64,000 nucleotides of DNA from a virus. Within the stretch, counting starts at the first letter, position 1; every line of letters starts with the position of its first letter. The stretch is from positions 25,156 through 89,155 of IMG/VR virus record IMGVR_UViG_3300042387_000725. One strand, written 5' to 3'. The notes beneath the pieces were generated by a model. The model saw only the letters and a program-made list of their open reading frames with translations, had not been told where the DNA came from and did no database searches. Below are positions 10,177 to 19,645 of the stretch, piece after piece. A program made the translations under genes and the position numbers.

Positions 10177-11163
10177 CTATAAAACTCCAGGACGAACTAT
10201 GTTGTTTACATACTTAGACAAAATCTTGTCTACAATAATGTTTCCAGTACCTTCCATCATTCTCTTGTCATATTCAATCTTAAACTGATCTGTACTATAG
10301 TTCTTAACATATCTCTTGTAATAGTCTAATTTTCCACATTTAATGTCATCAATTAAAAGTGCTGTTGCATCTTGAATATCAATAGGTACCACTGGATATC
10401 CAACCTCTAGCAAAAATACATAGTCTGCTCCTGAAGGAAATCCAACCCCTGGAGTTATTGTTTGAGTATTTCCACTGTCTTCTGTGTCAAATATTCCATA
10501 GGAGTCTGAACTACCTAGAGGAATTCTAAGTGGGCTTCTCTCTGCTCTATTAATTGAATCTATTGCTGTTACTGGATCTTTTGTTATTGCTGACTTATCA
10601 GTAGTTATAATATAGTTGTATTCCCCAAGTATTGGGCCATCAGGATTTGCTATGTCATAAACTAGTTTTGAATTTTCATATGCTCTAACAATTTTATGTG
10701 TTCTATCCCAAAGAGGTATGTAGTCTGTTTGTTGTCCAACAACCTCTAAAAATTTTCTAGAATAATAAAAACCACCAACAATTGAATCAATAATTGCTCT
10801 AGCTAAAGATTCATGTTGTGTATATTCTTTTATTTCTGTAGCACTAGTTCCAAGTGTATTTGGATTAACGTATGGTCTTTCAATCTGTAGGTTATCTTCA
10901 ACAACAATGTTTCCACGATCTGCTAATACATTTCCACTTTCCATCAAATCTTCATATATCTTTACAGAGTATGACTTATCATATTTAACAAAATCTTCTC
11001 CAAGAGAATATACTATCTTGGCATTAGAGTTAGAGGTTACATACTCAACTAACTCTGACTGTTCTAGAACGTCATCAATAACTAGTATGTATCCTGTGTT
11101 AGCCTCTGGGACATTATATGTAACAGAAAGGGGATATGGTGGAAGACGAAGAATTACTGACAT
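10177..11163 (-). CDS. Neck / head-tail adaptor protein
   Basis: A 328-residue protein between the 117-aa HeH-like protein and the stopper-like gene. The N-terminal part looks globular. The last ~70 residues (helical DATALLIDDIKCGKLDYYKRYVK, then GTGNIIVDKILSKYVN) resemble head-tail adaptor proteins that end with a stretch for portal docking. It begins at ATG 11163, which overlaps the upstream stop. Longer than a usual gp6-like adaptor, so it may fuse an extra N-terminal domain. Confidence 0.5.
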   Translation of the reverse strand: MSVILRLPPYPLSVTYNVPEANTGYILVIDDVLEQSELVEYVTSNSNAKIVYSLGEDFVKYDKSYSVKIYEDLMESGNVLADRGNIVVEDNLQIERPYVNPNTLGTSATEIKEYTQHESLARAIIDSIVGGFYYSRKFLEVVGQQTDYIPLWDRTHKIVRAYENSKLVYDIANPDGPILGEYNYIITTDKSAITKDPVTAIDSINRAERSPLRIPLGSSDSYGIFDTEDSGNTQTITPGVGFPSGADYVFLLEVGYPVVPIDIQDATALLIDDIKCGKLDYYKRYVKNYSTDQFKIEYDKRMMEGTGNIIVDKILSKYVNNIVRPGVL

Positions 11164-11516
11164 TATTGTTTACCGTAGTATGAGGCTACTTCTTCAGGTG
11201 GTGCTATTCTGACCAACCTGTGGGATAACCACTTTTCCGATGCCTCCTTTGAGACGATGTTATATCCTACCTTTAAAGCCCCTAGATTATCCATGTGTAG
11301 GTTTCTATCTGAATATAGGGCTACTTTATCTGTCAAGTCACTTGACTTGCCTGCTTTTTCTACTACCTCTTTTGGTTTTGGTGGAATCCAACTAGCCAAA
11401 ATCTCTAAAATCTCAAGTTTAGTATTTGCTTCAAATAGTTCAATATTATTTTTCTTTGCATATGCTTTAAGTGCCATGACAGTTTTGCCTGATAATTCTT
11501 CTATTGTTAGAGTCAT
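11163..11516 (-). CDS. Small head protein with HeH/SAP-like motif
   Basis: A 117-residue protein. Residues 8-42 (KTVMALKAYAKKNNIEL...TKLEILEILASW) match the helix-extended-loop-helix (SAP/HeH/LEM-like) pattern found in many phage proteins next to the capsid gene. The rest is a small basic C-terminal domain. It has its own TATAAT box and a GGATAGGAG ribosome site, and lies right after the capsid gene terminator. Likely a head-tail joining or capsid-associated protein. Confidence 0.55.
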   Translation of the reverse strand: MTLTIEELSGKTVMALKAYAKKNNIELFEANTKLEILEILASWIPPKPKEVVEKAGKSSDLTDKVALYSDRNLHMDNLGALKVGYNIVSKEASEKWLSHRLVRIAPPEEVASYYGKQ

Positions 11517-11552
11517 AATTCTCCTATCCTCATTTGTAATTATACCAGAATA

Positions 11553-11585
11553 AAGAAAAAGGAGGGCAGCTTTAAACTGCCCTCC
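11553..11585 (-). terminator. Strong terminator after major capsid gene
   Basis: Read leftward, GGAGGGCAG (11561-11569) and CTGCCCTCC (11577-11585) form a 9-bp perfect GC-rich stem with a 7-nt loop, followed by TTTTTCTTT. It lies between the major capsid gene and the HeH-like gene. Confidence 0.9.
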
Positions 11586-11604
11586 CTTATACTTATTTTA
11601 GGAA

Positions 11605-12756
11605 TTATGAGTCTGCAGAGTCTGCATCAACGAATGCAACTGCATCTAGCTCTTCCCATTGTGTACCAAAACGTACGAAGACTGTGTATTCTACAGTATC
11701 CTTCTTTGGCTTGTATTCACGGTTAACAGTGATGTCACGCTGGAAGCCCCATACACGGTTCTGTGGGAATGTAAGATCTACATATCCTGCAGGGTAGTAA
11801 GGAACTTCAAGAACATCTACTCCTAGTACACGAGTTGTGCGTGTGTTTCCGAGAGTCTGTGCTGTTCCATCAAGGTATGCCTGACGGTTTGCCTGTGTGC
11901 TTCCTGGAGTCTGTCCAGCAAGTGCTTCTGCTACTGCATCAGCCAATGTACCGTTATTCTTTACGATACCAGCGAATGCATCAGTACCTGCGTAGAACTT
12001 AAGGTTTGACTTAAGTGCACGGTACTTACGTGGCATTGCCAAAAGCAATCCCTGCATAACAGATGTTGTAAACTCATTGTTTGCAACTGTTGCAGCATAC
12101 TCGTGTGCGTCGCTTCCGACTGTTCCACGTGTCTGCTTGATAAATCCAGGCATGATTGAAAGGAATGCGTTATCTCCTGAGCCTACACCGTTAATAGCAA
12201 GGTCTTCAAGGTCATTAGCAAAAGCATTTGTCATCAAGCGAACTAGACGATCTTCAAGGGCTGCACCCTCAATGTTATCTTCTAGTGATTCTGTAGCAAC
12301 TTCCCAGTCAAGACGAATCTTTTTGGTTGTAAGTTCTACCTTTGTAAATGTTGCGCCAACGTTGGTGTAATCTGGTGCTCCCTGTGCTGCTGCACGAATA
12401 ACACGCTCTCCAACGTTTACCTTCTCAATTTCCATTGTGTTGGCTCGCATTGTAACTCTACGTCCATCTTTAGCGAGAACGGTTGCGTCCCACACGTAAT
12501 CAATAAAACGACGTGCCTGCTCAGGTGCTAGAATACCACCAGCGACTCCAGTCGGATTTACTGCGTTTGGGCCAGATGTTGATCCAAATGCTGCTGTAGC
12601 AGTGTTACCTAGCTGATCTCCAACAGACTGTGCTGCAGAGTCCAAACCAGTTGCACCACCAATACCTCCAGATACGAATGCACCCTGAGAGTTAATCTCA
12701 TTGCCTGCTCCGCCTGATCCTGGATAGTTTTTTTCTATATTTGTTGATTCTGACAT
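11605..12756 (-). CDS. Major capsid protein, HK97 fold
   Basis: A 383-residue protein starting at ATG 12756, which follows AGGAGGT with 7-nt spacing; an in-frame GTG at 12765 is less likely. A flexible Gly/Ala/Ser-rich N-terminal arm (~residues 1-75) is followed by the shell domain, beginning ILAPEQARRFIDYVWDATVL. The TTKKIRLDWEVATESLEDNIEG segment and a C-terminal TVFVRFGTQWEELDAVAFVD strand are typical of phage HK97-like capsids. It is flanked by the protease/scaffold gene and a strong terminator. Confidence 0.9.
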   Translation of the reverse strand: MSESTNIEKNYPGSGGAGNEINSQGAFVSGGIGGATGLDSAAQSVGDQLGNTATAAFGSTSGPNAVNPTGVAGGILAPEQARRFIDYVWDATVLAKDGRRVTMRANTMEIEKVNVGERVIRAAAQGAPDYTNVGATFTKVELTTKKIRLDWEVATESLEDNIEGAALEDRLVRLMTNAFANDLEDLAINGVGSGDNAFLSIMPGFIKQTRGTVGSDAHEYAATVANNEFTTSVMQGLLLAMPRKYRALKSNLKFYAGTDAFAGIVKNNGTLADAVAEALAGQTPGSTQANRQAYLDGTAQTLGNTRTTRVLGVDVLEVPYYPAGYVDLTFPQNRVWGFQRDITVNREYKPKKDTVEYTVFVRFGTQWEELDAVAFVDADSADS

Positions 12757-12783
12757 ATTGTTCACCTCCTAGTGATATATACC

Positions 12784-13326
12784 TTAGTTAAATAGGTCGG
12801 AATTTGTGAGGAAACGTCCGCCCCATAGGGATTTTTGAATCACTTCTGGTGATTCCTGAACGATCTCGCCTAGATCGCCAGACTTTCGGAAAGCAGTATC
12901 TGCTTCTACAGCATCTACTCTCTTTCCAAACTCATTAAATGTCCCCTTAGCATCGGCAACTTCTGCCTTAACTGTTTCTAGAGACTTTGTTAGTGCTGCT
13001 ACCTGGTCATTAATAGACTTAACGGTTGCAGCTAGATCGCCAAAGGCATTAGTAAGAGAAGAATTAATTTCTGAAATTGCTTTTGCAAACTCTTCATTAA
13101 CTTGAATAGCAGCTGCTGCCACTACTTCTTCTGCTTTCTGTACTTCAACTGCTGCTTCTGCAACAGAAGAATCTGCACCACCGTCAACTGATTTTTCAAC
13201 TGCTGACTCTTCAGCAACTGTTTCAGCAACTACAGGTGTTTCAACAACATCTGCTGGTTGTGCCTCTGGAGCAACCTCTGCAACTTCAACTGCAACATCT
13301 GCTGTTGCTTCTGTTGATTCTGTCAT
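12784..13326 (-). CDS. Nested in-frame scaffold protein (internal start)
   Basis: Within the protease-scaffold gene, residue 252 is an ATG at 13326 preceded by AAGGAGGTAAATCAA, a near-perfect Shine-Dalgarno site at good spacing. The 180-residue product would be scaffold only: acidic, Ala-rich, with a central coiled coil. It ends with RFLTNSDLFN, possibly a capsid-binding tail. This is the same logic as lambda Nu3 within C. Its MTEST start resembles the MSEST start of the adjacent capsid gene. Confidence 0.7.
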   Translation of the reverse strand: MTESTEATADVAVEVAEVAPEAQPADVVETPVVAETVAEESAVEKSVDGGADSSVAEAAVEVQKAEEVVAAAAIQVNEEFAKAISEINSSLTNAFGDLAATVKSINDQVAALTKSLETVKAEVADAKGTFNEFGKRVDAVEADTAFRKSGDLGEIVQESPEVIQKSLWGGRFLTNSDLFN

Positions 13327-14079
13327 TTGATTTACCTCCTTAGTAATCTTAATTGTACTAATGCCTTTAGCACTATCAACTAAGAATTTTATCATTTGTG
13401 TTTTTTCAGTATCTGCTTTTTCAACAAAACCTATATTTGACATTGGGTCTCCAGTTATAGGACTAATCTCTGATTCGTTTTCAGATGCAATAACTATTCC
13501 TGACTCCTTGTCATAAAAAATATTCTCTAAGACTGTTTCGTCTCCCTTAATAATATCTACTCCATCAACCTTTTCAATAGACATGATATTTGCAAACTGA
13601 TTTGCTGGAGAGTCTACAAGACTTAGTTCAACTAAATCGTACTGCTTAATTACTCTAATTTTTTTATCTGCTTTTTCATCATAGGCATCATCCCACTTAT
13701 TCATTCTTCCCCCAATTGAAAAACCAGTCAAAGTTCCATCAAGAACTTTTTCCCATGTATCTTGTGCACCCTTTGAAACATATGCTGATACAAAAACGCC
13801 CTTATAAAACTTCTTTGATTCTGGATCAAAATATTTATCTTCTTTAAAATCTACCATTTTGCCAACTGCTAATGGTTGGTGCATCTCTCTTATGTTGCCA
13901 CGGAACTTTGCAAATGCATCCATAGACGCTTCAGCTGTTACAATGTCGTCTTGCTTATCTAGGTTGTCAAGTGATGCAAACCCTGATACAATACGACGTT
14001 CTTTGTCTACTTTTGTGAGTGGCATAGATAAGCGAACGGTGTCGCCTTCTGTTACCCAATGAGCTTTATTTATCAACAT
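12784..14079 (-). CDS. Prohead protease fused to scaffold domain
   Basis: A 431-residue protein. Residues 1-175 look like an XkdF/U35-type prohead protease: VSGFASLDNLDKQDDIVT, a His in REMHQPLAVG, the GFSIGGR Ser motif and LVELSLVDSPAN. Residues ~250-431 form an Ala/Glu/Val-rich acidic coiled-coil scaffold. The protease would cleave scaffold and capsid arms during head maturation. A TATAAT box lies 9 nt upstream of ATG with AGAAAGG between, so the start could be nearly leaderless. An internal start within the gene is described separately. Confidence 0.85.
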   Translation of the reverse strand: MLINKAHWVTEGDTVRLSMPLTKVDKERRIVSGFASLDNLDKQDDIVTAEASMDAFAKFRGNIREMHQPLAVGKMVDFKEDKYFDPESKKFYKGVFVSAYVSKGAQDTWEKVLDGTLTGFSIGGRMNKWDDAYDEKADKKIRVIKQYDLVELSLVDSPANQFANIMSIEKVDGVDIIKGDETVLENIFYDKESGIVIASENESEISPITGDPMSNIGFVEKADTEKTQMIKFLVDSAKGISTIKITKEVNQMTESTEATADVAVEVAEVAPEAQPADVVETPVVAETVAEESAVEKSVDGGADSSVAEAAVEVQKAEEVVAAAAIQVNEEFAKAISEINSSLTNAFGDLAATVKSINDQVAALTKSLETVKAEVADAKGTFNEFGKRVDAVEADTAFRKSGDLGEIVQESPEVIQKSLWGGRFLTNSDLFN

Positions 14080-14119
14080 AGCCTTTCTATTATATCATTA
14101 TGTTTATAGTTTTTCTCAA

Positions 14120-15736
14120 CTATTGAGATGATCTACCTTCACCCTGTGGATTTCTTCCAGCCACGGTTGTTGTAGAGTCTGAGTTATTATTTCTTCTCTC
14201 TGCATCCCGTGAACGATTGCCAGCAAGATTTGCCCTGCTGTCAGTTGCTTGTCTTGGACTCATTTGGAAAGGCTCATCACCGTCCTGTCTTTGTGGCAAG
14301 TCAATCATTTCACGAGCTTCATTTGGAGTGATTACCTGGGTCTTTACAAACCTTTCAATAATCTGAGATTGTGCGATTTCATCAGTTAAGGTTAACTCAT
14401 TAAATCTGAGCTCTAATATATCTGTTTTTTCTTTAATAATTTTATTTACTATTTTTTCAAGATGTTTTTGTGCTGGACGAGATACCTGCTCTTTAAAGGT
14501 ACGATCTTGTGATAAGGCTGCTGCTGATCCACCAGCATCAGAGCCACCCAGTTTAGACATTGGTACCTGGTGAGCAATTAAAATATCATCTCTATTCTGC
14601 TTGCGATATTCTTTAAATGAACCATCTTGGATTCCATTTTCAATAGGCTCCATCTTGAACTCTACCTTGTTGCCATCTGAATCTCCAGGAAGAGGGATGT
14701 AAAGAGTTCTGTGTGATTGTGCTTTTAGTCCTGTTTGTAAGAATCTAAACATTTTGTCTTCAGCATCCCCTGAAAGTTTTGCACCCTTTAGAGTTACAAC
14801 ATATCTTGGAACTGCCTTATTTTCAAAGTAATCAATGTTGTATTGTGATGCTAACTGGTCTCCAATAAGGGATGGCATAGCAGCCATAATGTCTGGAATT
14901 CCATAAAATGTATTTAGTGGAGAATATTCCTTAAGGTGAATAATTTCATTTGGACGAGCATCAGTTCCCATTGGATTTTGATTTTTAGCACCAAAGTTTC
15001 TAAAGTAAACAACCTTCTGTCCAATTATCTGAACAAATCCATCACGCAAACGACGAACACGAACAGTGGTTGCTGGAATATGACCAACGTATCCAATTTC
15101 TCCTGTAACTGTTCTTCCTATTTCAATAAAACCATTTCCTGTTGCTTGAAGATCTGTATAAACTTTTTCCATTGTTTTTGTAAAACTATCATCATCATTT
15201 AAGTTTTCTAGCCAGTCACGTAATTCAATCTTCATTCTTTCAATACGACGACGAGCACGAGCTACAGACTCTTTATCTTCATTTGTTTCAAATCTTAACA
15301 TTGTTCTATCTGTTAGATCAAAGCGATATCCAAGACCAACAACATTTTCCACCTTAGCATCAATAGCTGCATGGTTAGCAAAAGATGTGTCATAAAAGTT
15401 AGCCAACTCATACATGTTATATGGTGGAGTGATTACATCAAATAGTCCATATCCATTACGATATACAGTTCCAGGATTAATTTGTTTTGATGATGCATCT
15501 ACACCACTTGGGGTAACTCTGGCAGAATCTAAATACTGCTGATTTGTTTCTGGACTATTTACTGATCCAACATATTTAGCAAGATTGCGAGTTGTTCTAC
15601 GACGGAAGTTTTGATCAAGACCACTATAATCTTTTAGCATATCCCAAGACTTATTAAATGGATCTTGTGACTTAAAGATATTCTCTTCTTTTTTTTGTGT
15701 ATTTAATCCTACATTAATATATTCTTGATCACTCAT
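14120..15736 (-). CDS. Portal protein
   Basis: A 538-residue protein. ATG at 15736 is favoured because AGAGGTG precedes it and it overlaps the upstream stop by 8 nt; an upstream in-frame start adds 6 residues. The body shows portal hallmarks: a MVxxPxxxYELAxFYD region, WLENLNDDDSFTKTMEKVYTDL, the GYVGHIPATTVRVRR wing, IIHLKEYSPLNTFYGIPDI and a long C-terminal clip/crown tail. It immediately precedes the protease and capsid genes. No terminase is adjacent, which is unusual. Confidence 0.88.
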   Translation of the reverse strand: MSDQEYINVGLNTQKKEENIFKSQDPFNKSWDMLKDYSGLDQNFRRRTTRNLAKYVGSVNSPETNQQYLDSARVTPSGVDASSKQINPGTVYRNGYGLFDVITPPYNMYELANFYDTSFANHAAIDAKVENVVGLGYRFDLTDRTMLRFETNEDKESVARARRRIERMKIELRDWLENLNDDDSFTKTMEKVYTDLQATGNGFIEIGRTVTGEIGYVGHIPATTVRVRRLRDGFVQIIGQKVVYFRNFGAKNQNPMGTDARPNEIIHLKEYSPLNTFYGIPDIMAAMPSLIGDQLASQYNIDYFENKAVPRYVVTLKGAKLSGDAEDKMFRFLQTGLKAQSHRTLYIPLPGDSDGNKVEFKMEPIENGIQDGSFKEYRKQNRDDILIAHQVPMSKLGGSDAGGSAAALSQDRTFKEQVSRPAQKHLEKIVNKIIKEKTDILELRFNELTLTDEIAQSQIIERFVKTQVITPNEAREMIDLPQRQDGDEPFQMSPRQATDSRANLAGNRSRDAERRNNNSDSTTTVAGRNPQGEGRSSQ

Positions 15737-16130
15737 CCATTGCACCTCTACCATACTTGTCTAATGTTTGCTTTGCTGCATCCCACGCACCTAAGTCATT
15801 CATGCTTGGAATTAAACCATTTATCATTCTTTCCTTTTGTTCGGAATACTCTTCTTCACTAATTCTATGAAGTCCTGGAACGAATGTAGCCGTACCTTCT
15901 CCATCATCTCCATGGTGCATTGCTGCTTTTCTTAGTTCTGCAATCTTAGAAATATCTCCACGTTCAGCTGGGATATTTAAAACTGATCCAGTTCCATCTG
16001 TAAACCATGAACCATCTGCTTTTTTATATACGTACAATCCCCAGTCATAATGCTTCTCAATTACCTTTCGGCGGACATTTTGTACGTAGGGTTTACCAGT
16101 TTCTGGGTTAATTAGTGATTCCATAACCAT
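15729..16130 (-). CDS. Conserved-looking head-module protein, unknown
   Basis: A 133-residue protein just upstream of the portal, overlapping it by 8 nt, so probably cotranslated. Beta-rich N-terminus (KPYVQNVRRKVIEKHYDWGLYVYKK) followed by helical segments with HHGDDGEGTATFVPGLHRISEEEY. TATACT lies immediately before the first ATG. No family is recognised. A structural or portal-associated role is inferred from position only. Confidence 0.5.
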   Translation of the reverse strand: MVMESLINPETGKPYVQNVRRKVIEKHYDWGLYVYKKADGSWFTDGTGSVLNIPAERGDISKIAELRKAAMHHGDDGEGTATFVPGLHRISEEEYSEQKERMINGLIPSMNDLGAWDAAKQTLDKYGRGAMDE

Positions 16131-16142
16131 AAGTATATCAGA

Positions 16143-19100
16143 CTATACTGGTGTCAGTACACTAGTTTGCCACTCTATATCAGTATATATTTTTAGCTTT
16201 TCTGGCTGATAGACTAAGCCTTCTCCATCATCAATAATAATCTTATTAGTTCCAATATATGTTTTATATATATCTGTTGGATTAATCCCATAAAATTCTG
16301 TTGATTCTAATATAAGAACCTCGTCCCAGCTAAAGTTATTGTCCCAAAATAACCAGTCAAAAGTCTCTAGCCCATCAGTTAAGACTTTTATCCAAGGTCT
16401 TTGAGTACTACTTTCAATTTCTCTTAAGCTGCTTCCTTGGTAATAAGAAATGTTATTAAATAAAAGTGGCCCAGTTATGTTAATGCTTCCAAGATAGGAA
16501 TCAACTCTTAATGGCGATGCAAAAGAAATTCCTATGGATGCCCACTCCCTTAATGACAAAACTGGTCGCTTTACAAGGTTTCCATTTAAATAAAAAGATA
16601 ATCCGTTATATTCAATACCATTTTGATTTAATGCATAAATAGTTCCTCTATCTCCAACAGAGCTATTAGCTTTTAAGTAAAACTTTATAGTTTGTTTATC
16701 TTTATAATTAATTTCAAATACTTCTATTGGATTTTGAGGAAAAACATTTTTATCATATCTAGCCCATATCTGCATAGCACTGACGCTATATACGTTTGAC
16801 ATCTCTTTATTAATTGGTAAAGATAGACCACGATTTTCTAGAGGATTAAATTCTCCACGAACCGCTATTCCAGAGTTTTCAGTTAAATACAGGTATGGTG
16901 TACTTTCTTTATAAATGCTAAATGGATTTTTTGCTTTATAGTTGTAATAAATTCCAGTTTTTTTGTATGGGAAAAGATCTACACCAAATCTAGTACCAAC
17001 TGGATTTGATGAATTATCATTAAATGATTGAGATGCTATTTGCAATGTATTTAATGACAATGGCTTTGTTAATATTCCACGACTATTAAACTCAAGACTA
17101 TAAACTATTGCAATAGAGTTAAAGTCTGTAGTTTTATTTGGATATACTAATGTATTATTTAGTATTTCAAATCTAGTTGTTAGCCAATCTTCATTATTAT
17201 TAACATCAATAACCTTGTACTCATTTAATTCTTGTTGATTTGTAAATGGTATTGGATTGTTTGCACCATCTACTATAGGTTGAAAAGTTATATAGCTTTT
17301 AATTTGAGAGTTTTCTGTATTATAATAAAGATCAGAAGAGCCTTGACTTTCTACCAGACTGGTTACTGCTGGGTATCCAACATTAAACTGTAAGAAGTCT
17401 AAGTCATAAAAAATTTCTCCTTCTTTATTTCTCACAAATTGTGCAAAATATGATAATGGAAGATAGTCTTCCCAATATCCTGCAACTCCAATATCTAGAA
17501 AATATTTATCGTAGGCTATAGAAGGCAACAACGTATAGCTTGCTGTATAGTCAATTAGATCTTGTCCATTATCTATAAAAACAAATCCTTCATCATCAAA
17601 ATTATCAACATTCTTTGTAGAATTTAATTCAGTAGAAAAGCCAATAGAATATACCTTTCCAGTAAATGAGTACTGTCCAGTGTTATCTCCAGCAACATAC
17701 ATTTTTAAATTATTAGTATTCCCAAAAAATGAAGAAACATTATTTCCAAATCTATTAGATATTTTATTTATGTCAAACCCAACTGAAAATAATGTATTTG
17801 AGCCAATTTCATCTGTTGTGTGCAGAACCTCATTTATTCCATTATAGTTTAATGAATATTCAATTACATCATTATTTTTAAGTATTAAAAAGTAATCACT
17901 GTTTAGTTCGTTATATATTTTAAATAATATTTGATCTGAAGAAAGATCGCTTATGCTAAAAACTCCATAGAGGCTATGTAGTTCACTTGATAACAAATTA
18001 AATTTTGGAAAGTTTATATATGAGTTTATACTATTCCAAGTATTATTTGGTCTAAATGATAAAAATTGATTATCAATAAGTGCTCCAGAGTCGCTCTCTT
18101 GTATATTTTTGTTATCATTATATAGATTCTGAATAGTCTTATTTCCTATTGATATTTCTGGTAAAGAATATTCTGGAGTTCTTAAGCTTGTTGTTGTTGT
18201 TGATAAATTATCAAAACTTCCTTGATCCCATTTTGCAAAATCTGGATAATTATAGTTTACACTATAGTTGGCAAATGGATAATCTATAAAAGCTGTTGTT
18301 CCATTATAAGATGAGTTAATGCTTTCTGGAGAGGCAACACCTTGTCCATAAACCCATCTTCTCTTTGCAACAATCGTTGGTACTTGATATGAATATATAG
18401 CAACACAGTCAATTTCAATTTCGCATATATTTTCAGATGAGGCAAAATAAATCCAGTCTTGATTTTTCCCAAGCTCATCTAATTCATTTGGAAGTACTAA
18501 GTCATCTGTATTAAATGATAAAGAAATTACCTGTTCCCCATTTAATAACAATGATGCAGAATTTTTAATTATACGAAGATGAATTAGCATTGGTCTAGAC
18601 CACTCTGAAACAAAATATGACGCAAAGTTATTATTTATTACAACTGTTAAAAATCCATTTTCAACATATATTCCATCATCAGAATTAATTGGTCCAAAAA
18701 TTTTAAATGGTGAAGATGTAGTTGAATTTATTCTTGCCCAAAATTCAACTGTATAATCGTTATACTGTCCTTTTTTATTTAAAAATCCTTTACCTGGAAG
18801 TATTAGCTGCGGAATATCATTTGGTATTAATTTTGTTACACCACTTGCTCCATAAACCAAAGGCATACTAGTATTTTTGCAAGTAAGTTTGTTATTGTCA
18901 ATAATGTAATATCCTGAATCTTCTGCAATTCCATAAGCTTGAGCCTCTACAGCTTCTGATCCACCGTATACAGAAACATCACCTGGTATAGTAATCTTAT
19001 TAATACCATAGGAATTTGTATTAAACTCTTCATTCAGTTGGCCTAAAGTGATTCCATTAATATAGAATGAATTTTCTGATGGTAAAGATGAGCCTTCAAT

Positions 19101-19610
19101 CACTGTTACTTTTATGACTAATCTTAGTTCTGCATCAATGTTTGGTGTTTCAAATGTTTCAGATAAAAATGCCCATTTCCCATAGAATGTAGTTGTAAAG
19201 GTTTTAAGAACTTGAACTACTGACTCAGTATCTGGATCAGTATATTCATATCCAATTGATATGCTTTGCAAAAAGTTGCTATCTGAGTATATGTATGCTC
19301 CTATTGCAAATGTTGACGAGTCTAATAAATCGCTCAAATTAATAATATCTGAACTAATTAAAGATGCTTCTGTTGTATTTTCAGAAGGTACGTCTACTTC
19401 AAGCAGTGTTACTACGCTATCTGGAAATGGCTCTTTTATGTATTCTGTTTGTAAAGATGTTGATCCATTATCTACAGTCCAAGAATTTACAATATTTCTT
19501 TGCTGTTCAGAAATTAAACCAATATAGTCAACCTTATCATCTAATGCCCAAAGAACTAGCGGGTGTTCCGAATAAATCTTTTCAGCATACAGGTTTGATG
19601 GGTTAGACAT
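16143..19610 (-). CDS. Large virion protein with LamG/ConA-like domains
   Basis: A 1155-residue protein, rich in Asn, Ser, Tyr and beta strands. At least two concanavalin-A/LamG-like jelly-roll regions are visible: near residues 270-360 (YTVEFWARINSTTSSPFKIFG, LLLNGEQVISLSF) and near 960-1080 (VSAMQIWARYDKNVFP, GLSFYLNGNLVKRP). Such domains usually bind glycans, so it may be a minor tail, baseplate or head-decoration protein involved in host binding. Start ATG 19610 has AAGGAG and an upstream TATAAT. It lies between NrdJ and the portal module. Confidence 0.65.
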   Translation of the reverse strand: MSNPSNLYAEKIYSEHPLVLWALDDKVDYIGLISEQQRNIVNSWTVDNGSTSLQTEYIKEPFPDSVVTLLEVDVPSENTTEASLISSDIINLSDLLDSSTFAIGAYIYSDSNFLQSISIGYEYTDPDTESVVQVLKTFTTTFYGKWAFLSETFETPNIDAELRLVIKVTVIEGSSLPSENSFYINGITLGQLNEEFNTNSYGINKITIPGDVSVYGGSEAVEAQAYGIAEDSGYYIIDNNKLTCKNTSMPLVYGASGVTKLIPNDIPQLILPGKGFLNKKGQYNDYTVEFWARINSTTSSPFKIFGPINSDDGIYVENGFLTVVINNNFASYFVSEWSRPMLIHLRIIKNSASLLLNGEQVISLSFNTDDLVLPNELDELGKNQDWIYFASSENICEIEIDCVAIYSYQVPTIVAKRRWVYGQGVASPESINSSYNGTTAFIDYPFANYSVNYNYPDFAKWDQGSFDNLSTTTTSLRTPEYSLPEISIGNKTIQNLYNDNKNIQESDSGALIDNQFLSFRPNNTWNSINSYINFPKFNLLSSELHSLYGVFSISDLSSDQILFKIYNELNSDYFLILKNNDVIEYSLNYNGINEVLHTTDEIGSNTLFSVGFDINKISNRFGNNVSSFFGNTNNLKMYVAGDNTGQYSFTGKVYSIGFSTELNSTKNVDNFDDEGFVFIDNGQDLIDYTASYTLLPSIAYDKYFLDIGVAGYWEDYLPLSYFAQFVRNKEGEIFYDLDFLQFNVGYPAVTSLVESQGSSDLYYNTENSQIKSYITFQPIVDGANNPIPFTNQQELNEYKVIDVNNNEDWLTTRFEILNNTLVYPNKTTDFNSIAIVYSLEFNSRGILTKPLSLNTLQIASQSFNDNSSNPVGTRFGVDLFPYKKTGIYYNYKAKNPFSIYKESTPYLYLTENSGIAVRGEFNPLENRGLSLPINKEMSNVYSVSAMQIWARYDKNVFPQNPIEVFEINYKDKQTIKFYLKANSSVGDRGTIYALNQNGIEYNGLSFYLNGNLVKRPVLSLREWASIGISFASPLRVDSYLGSINITGPLLFNNISYYQGSSLREIESSTQRPWIKVLTDGLETFDWLFWDNNFSWDEVLILESTEFYGINPTDIYKTYIGTNKIIIDDGEGLVYQPEKLKIYTDIEWQTSVLTPV

Positions 19611-19645
19611 TTTGCTCCTTAGCCTTAATTATAGCAGGGCAAACC

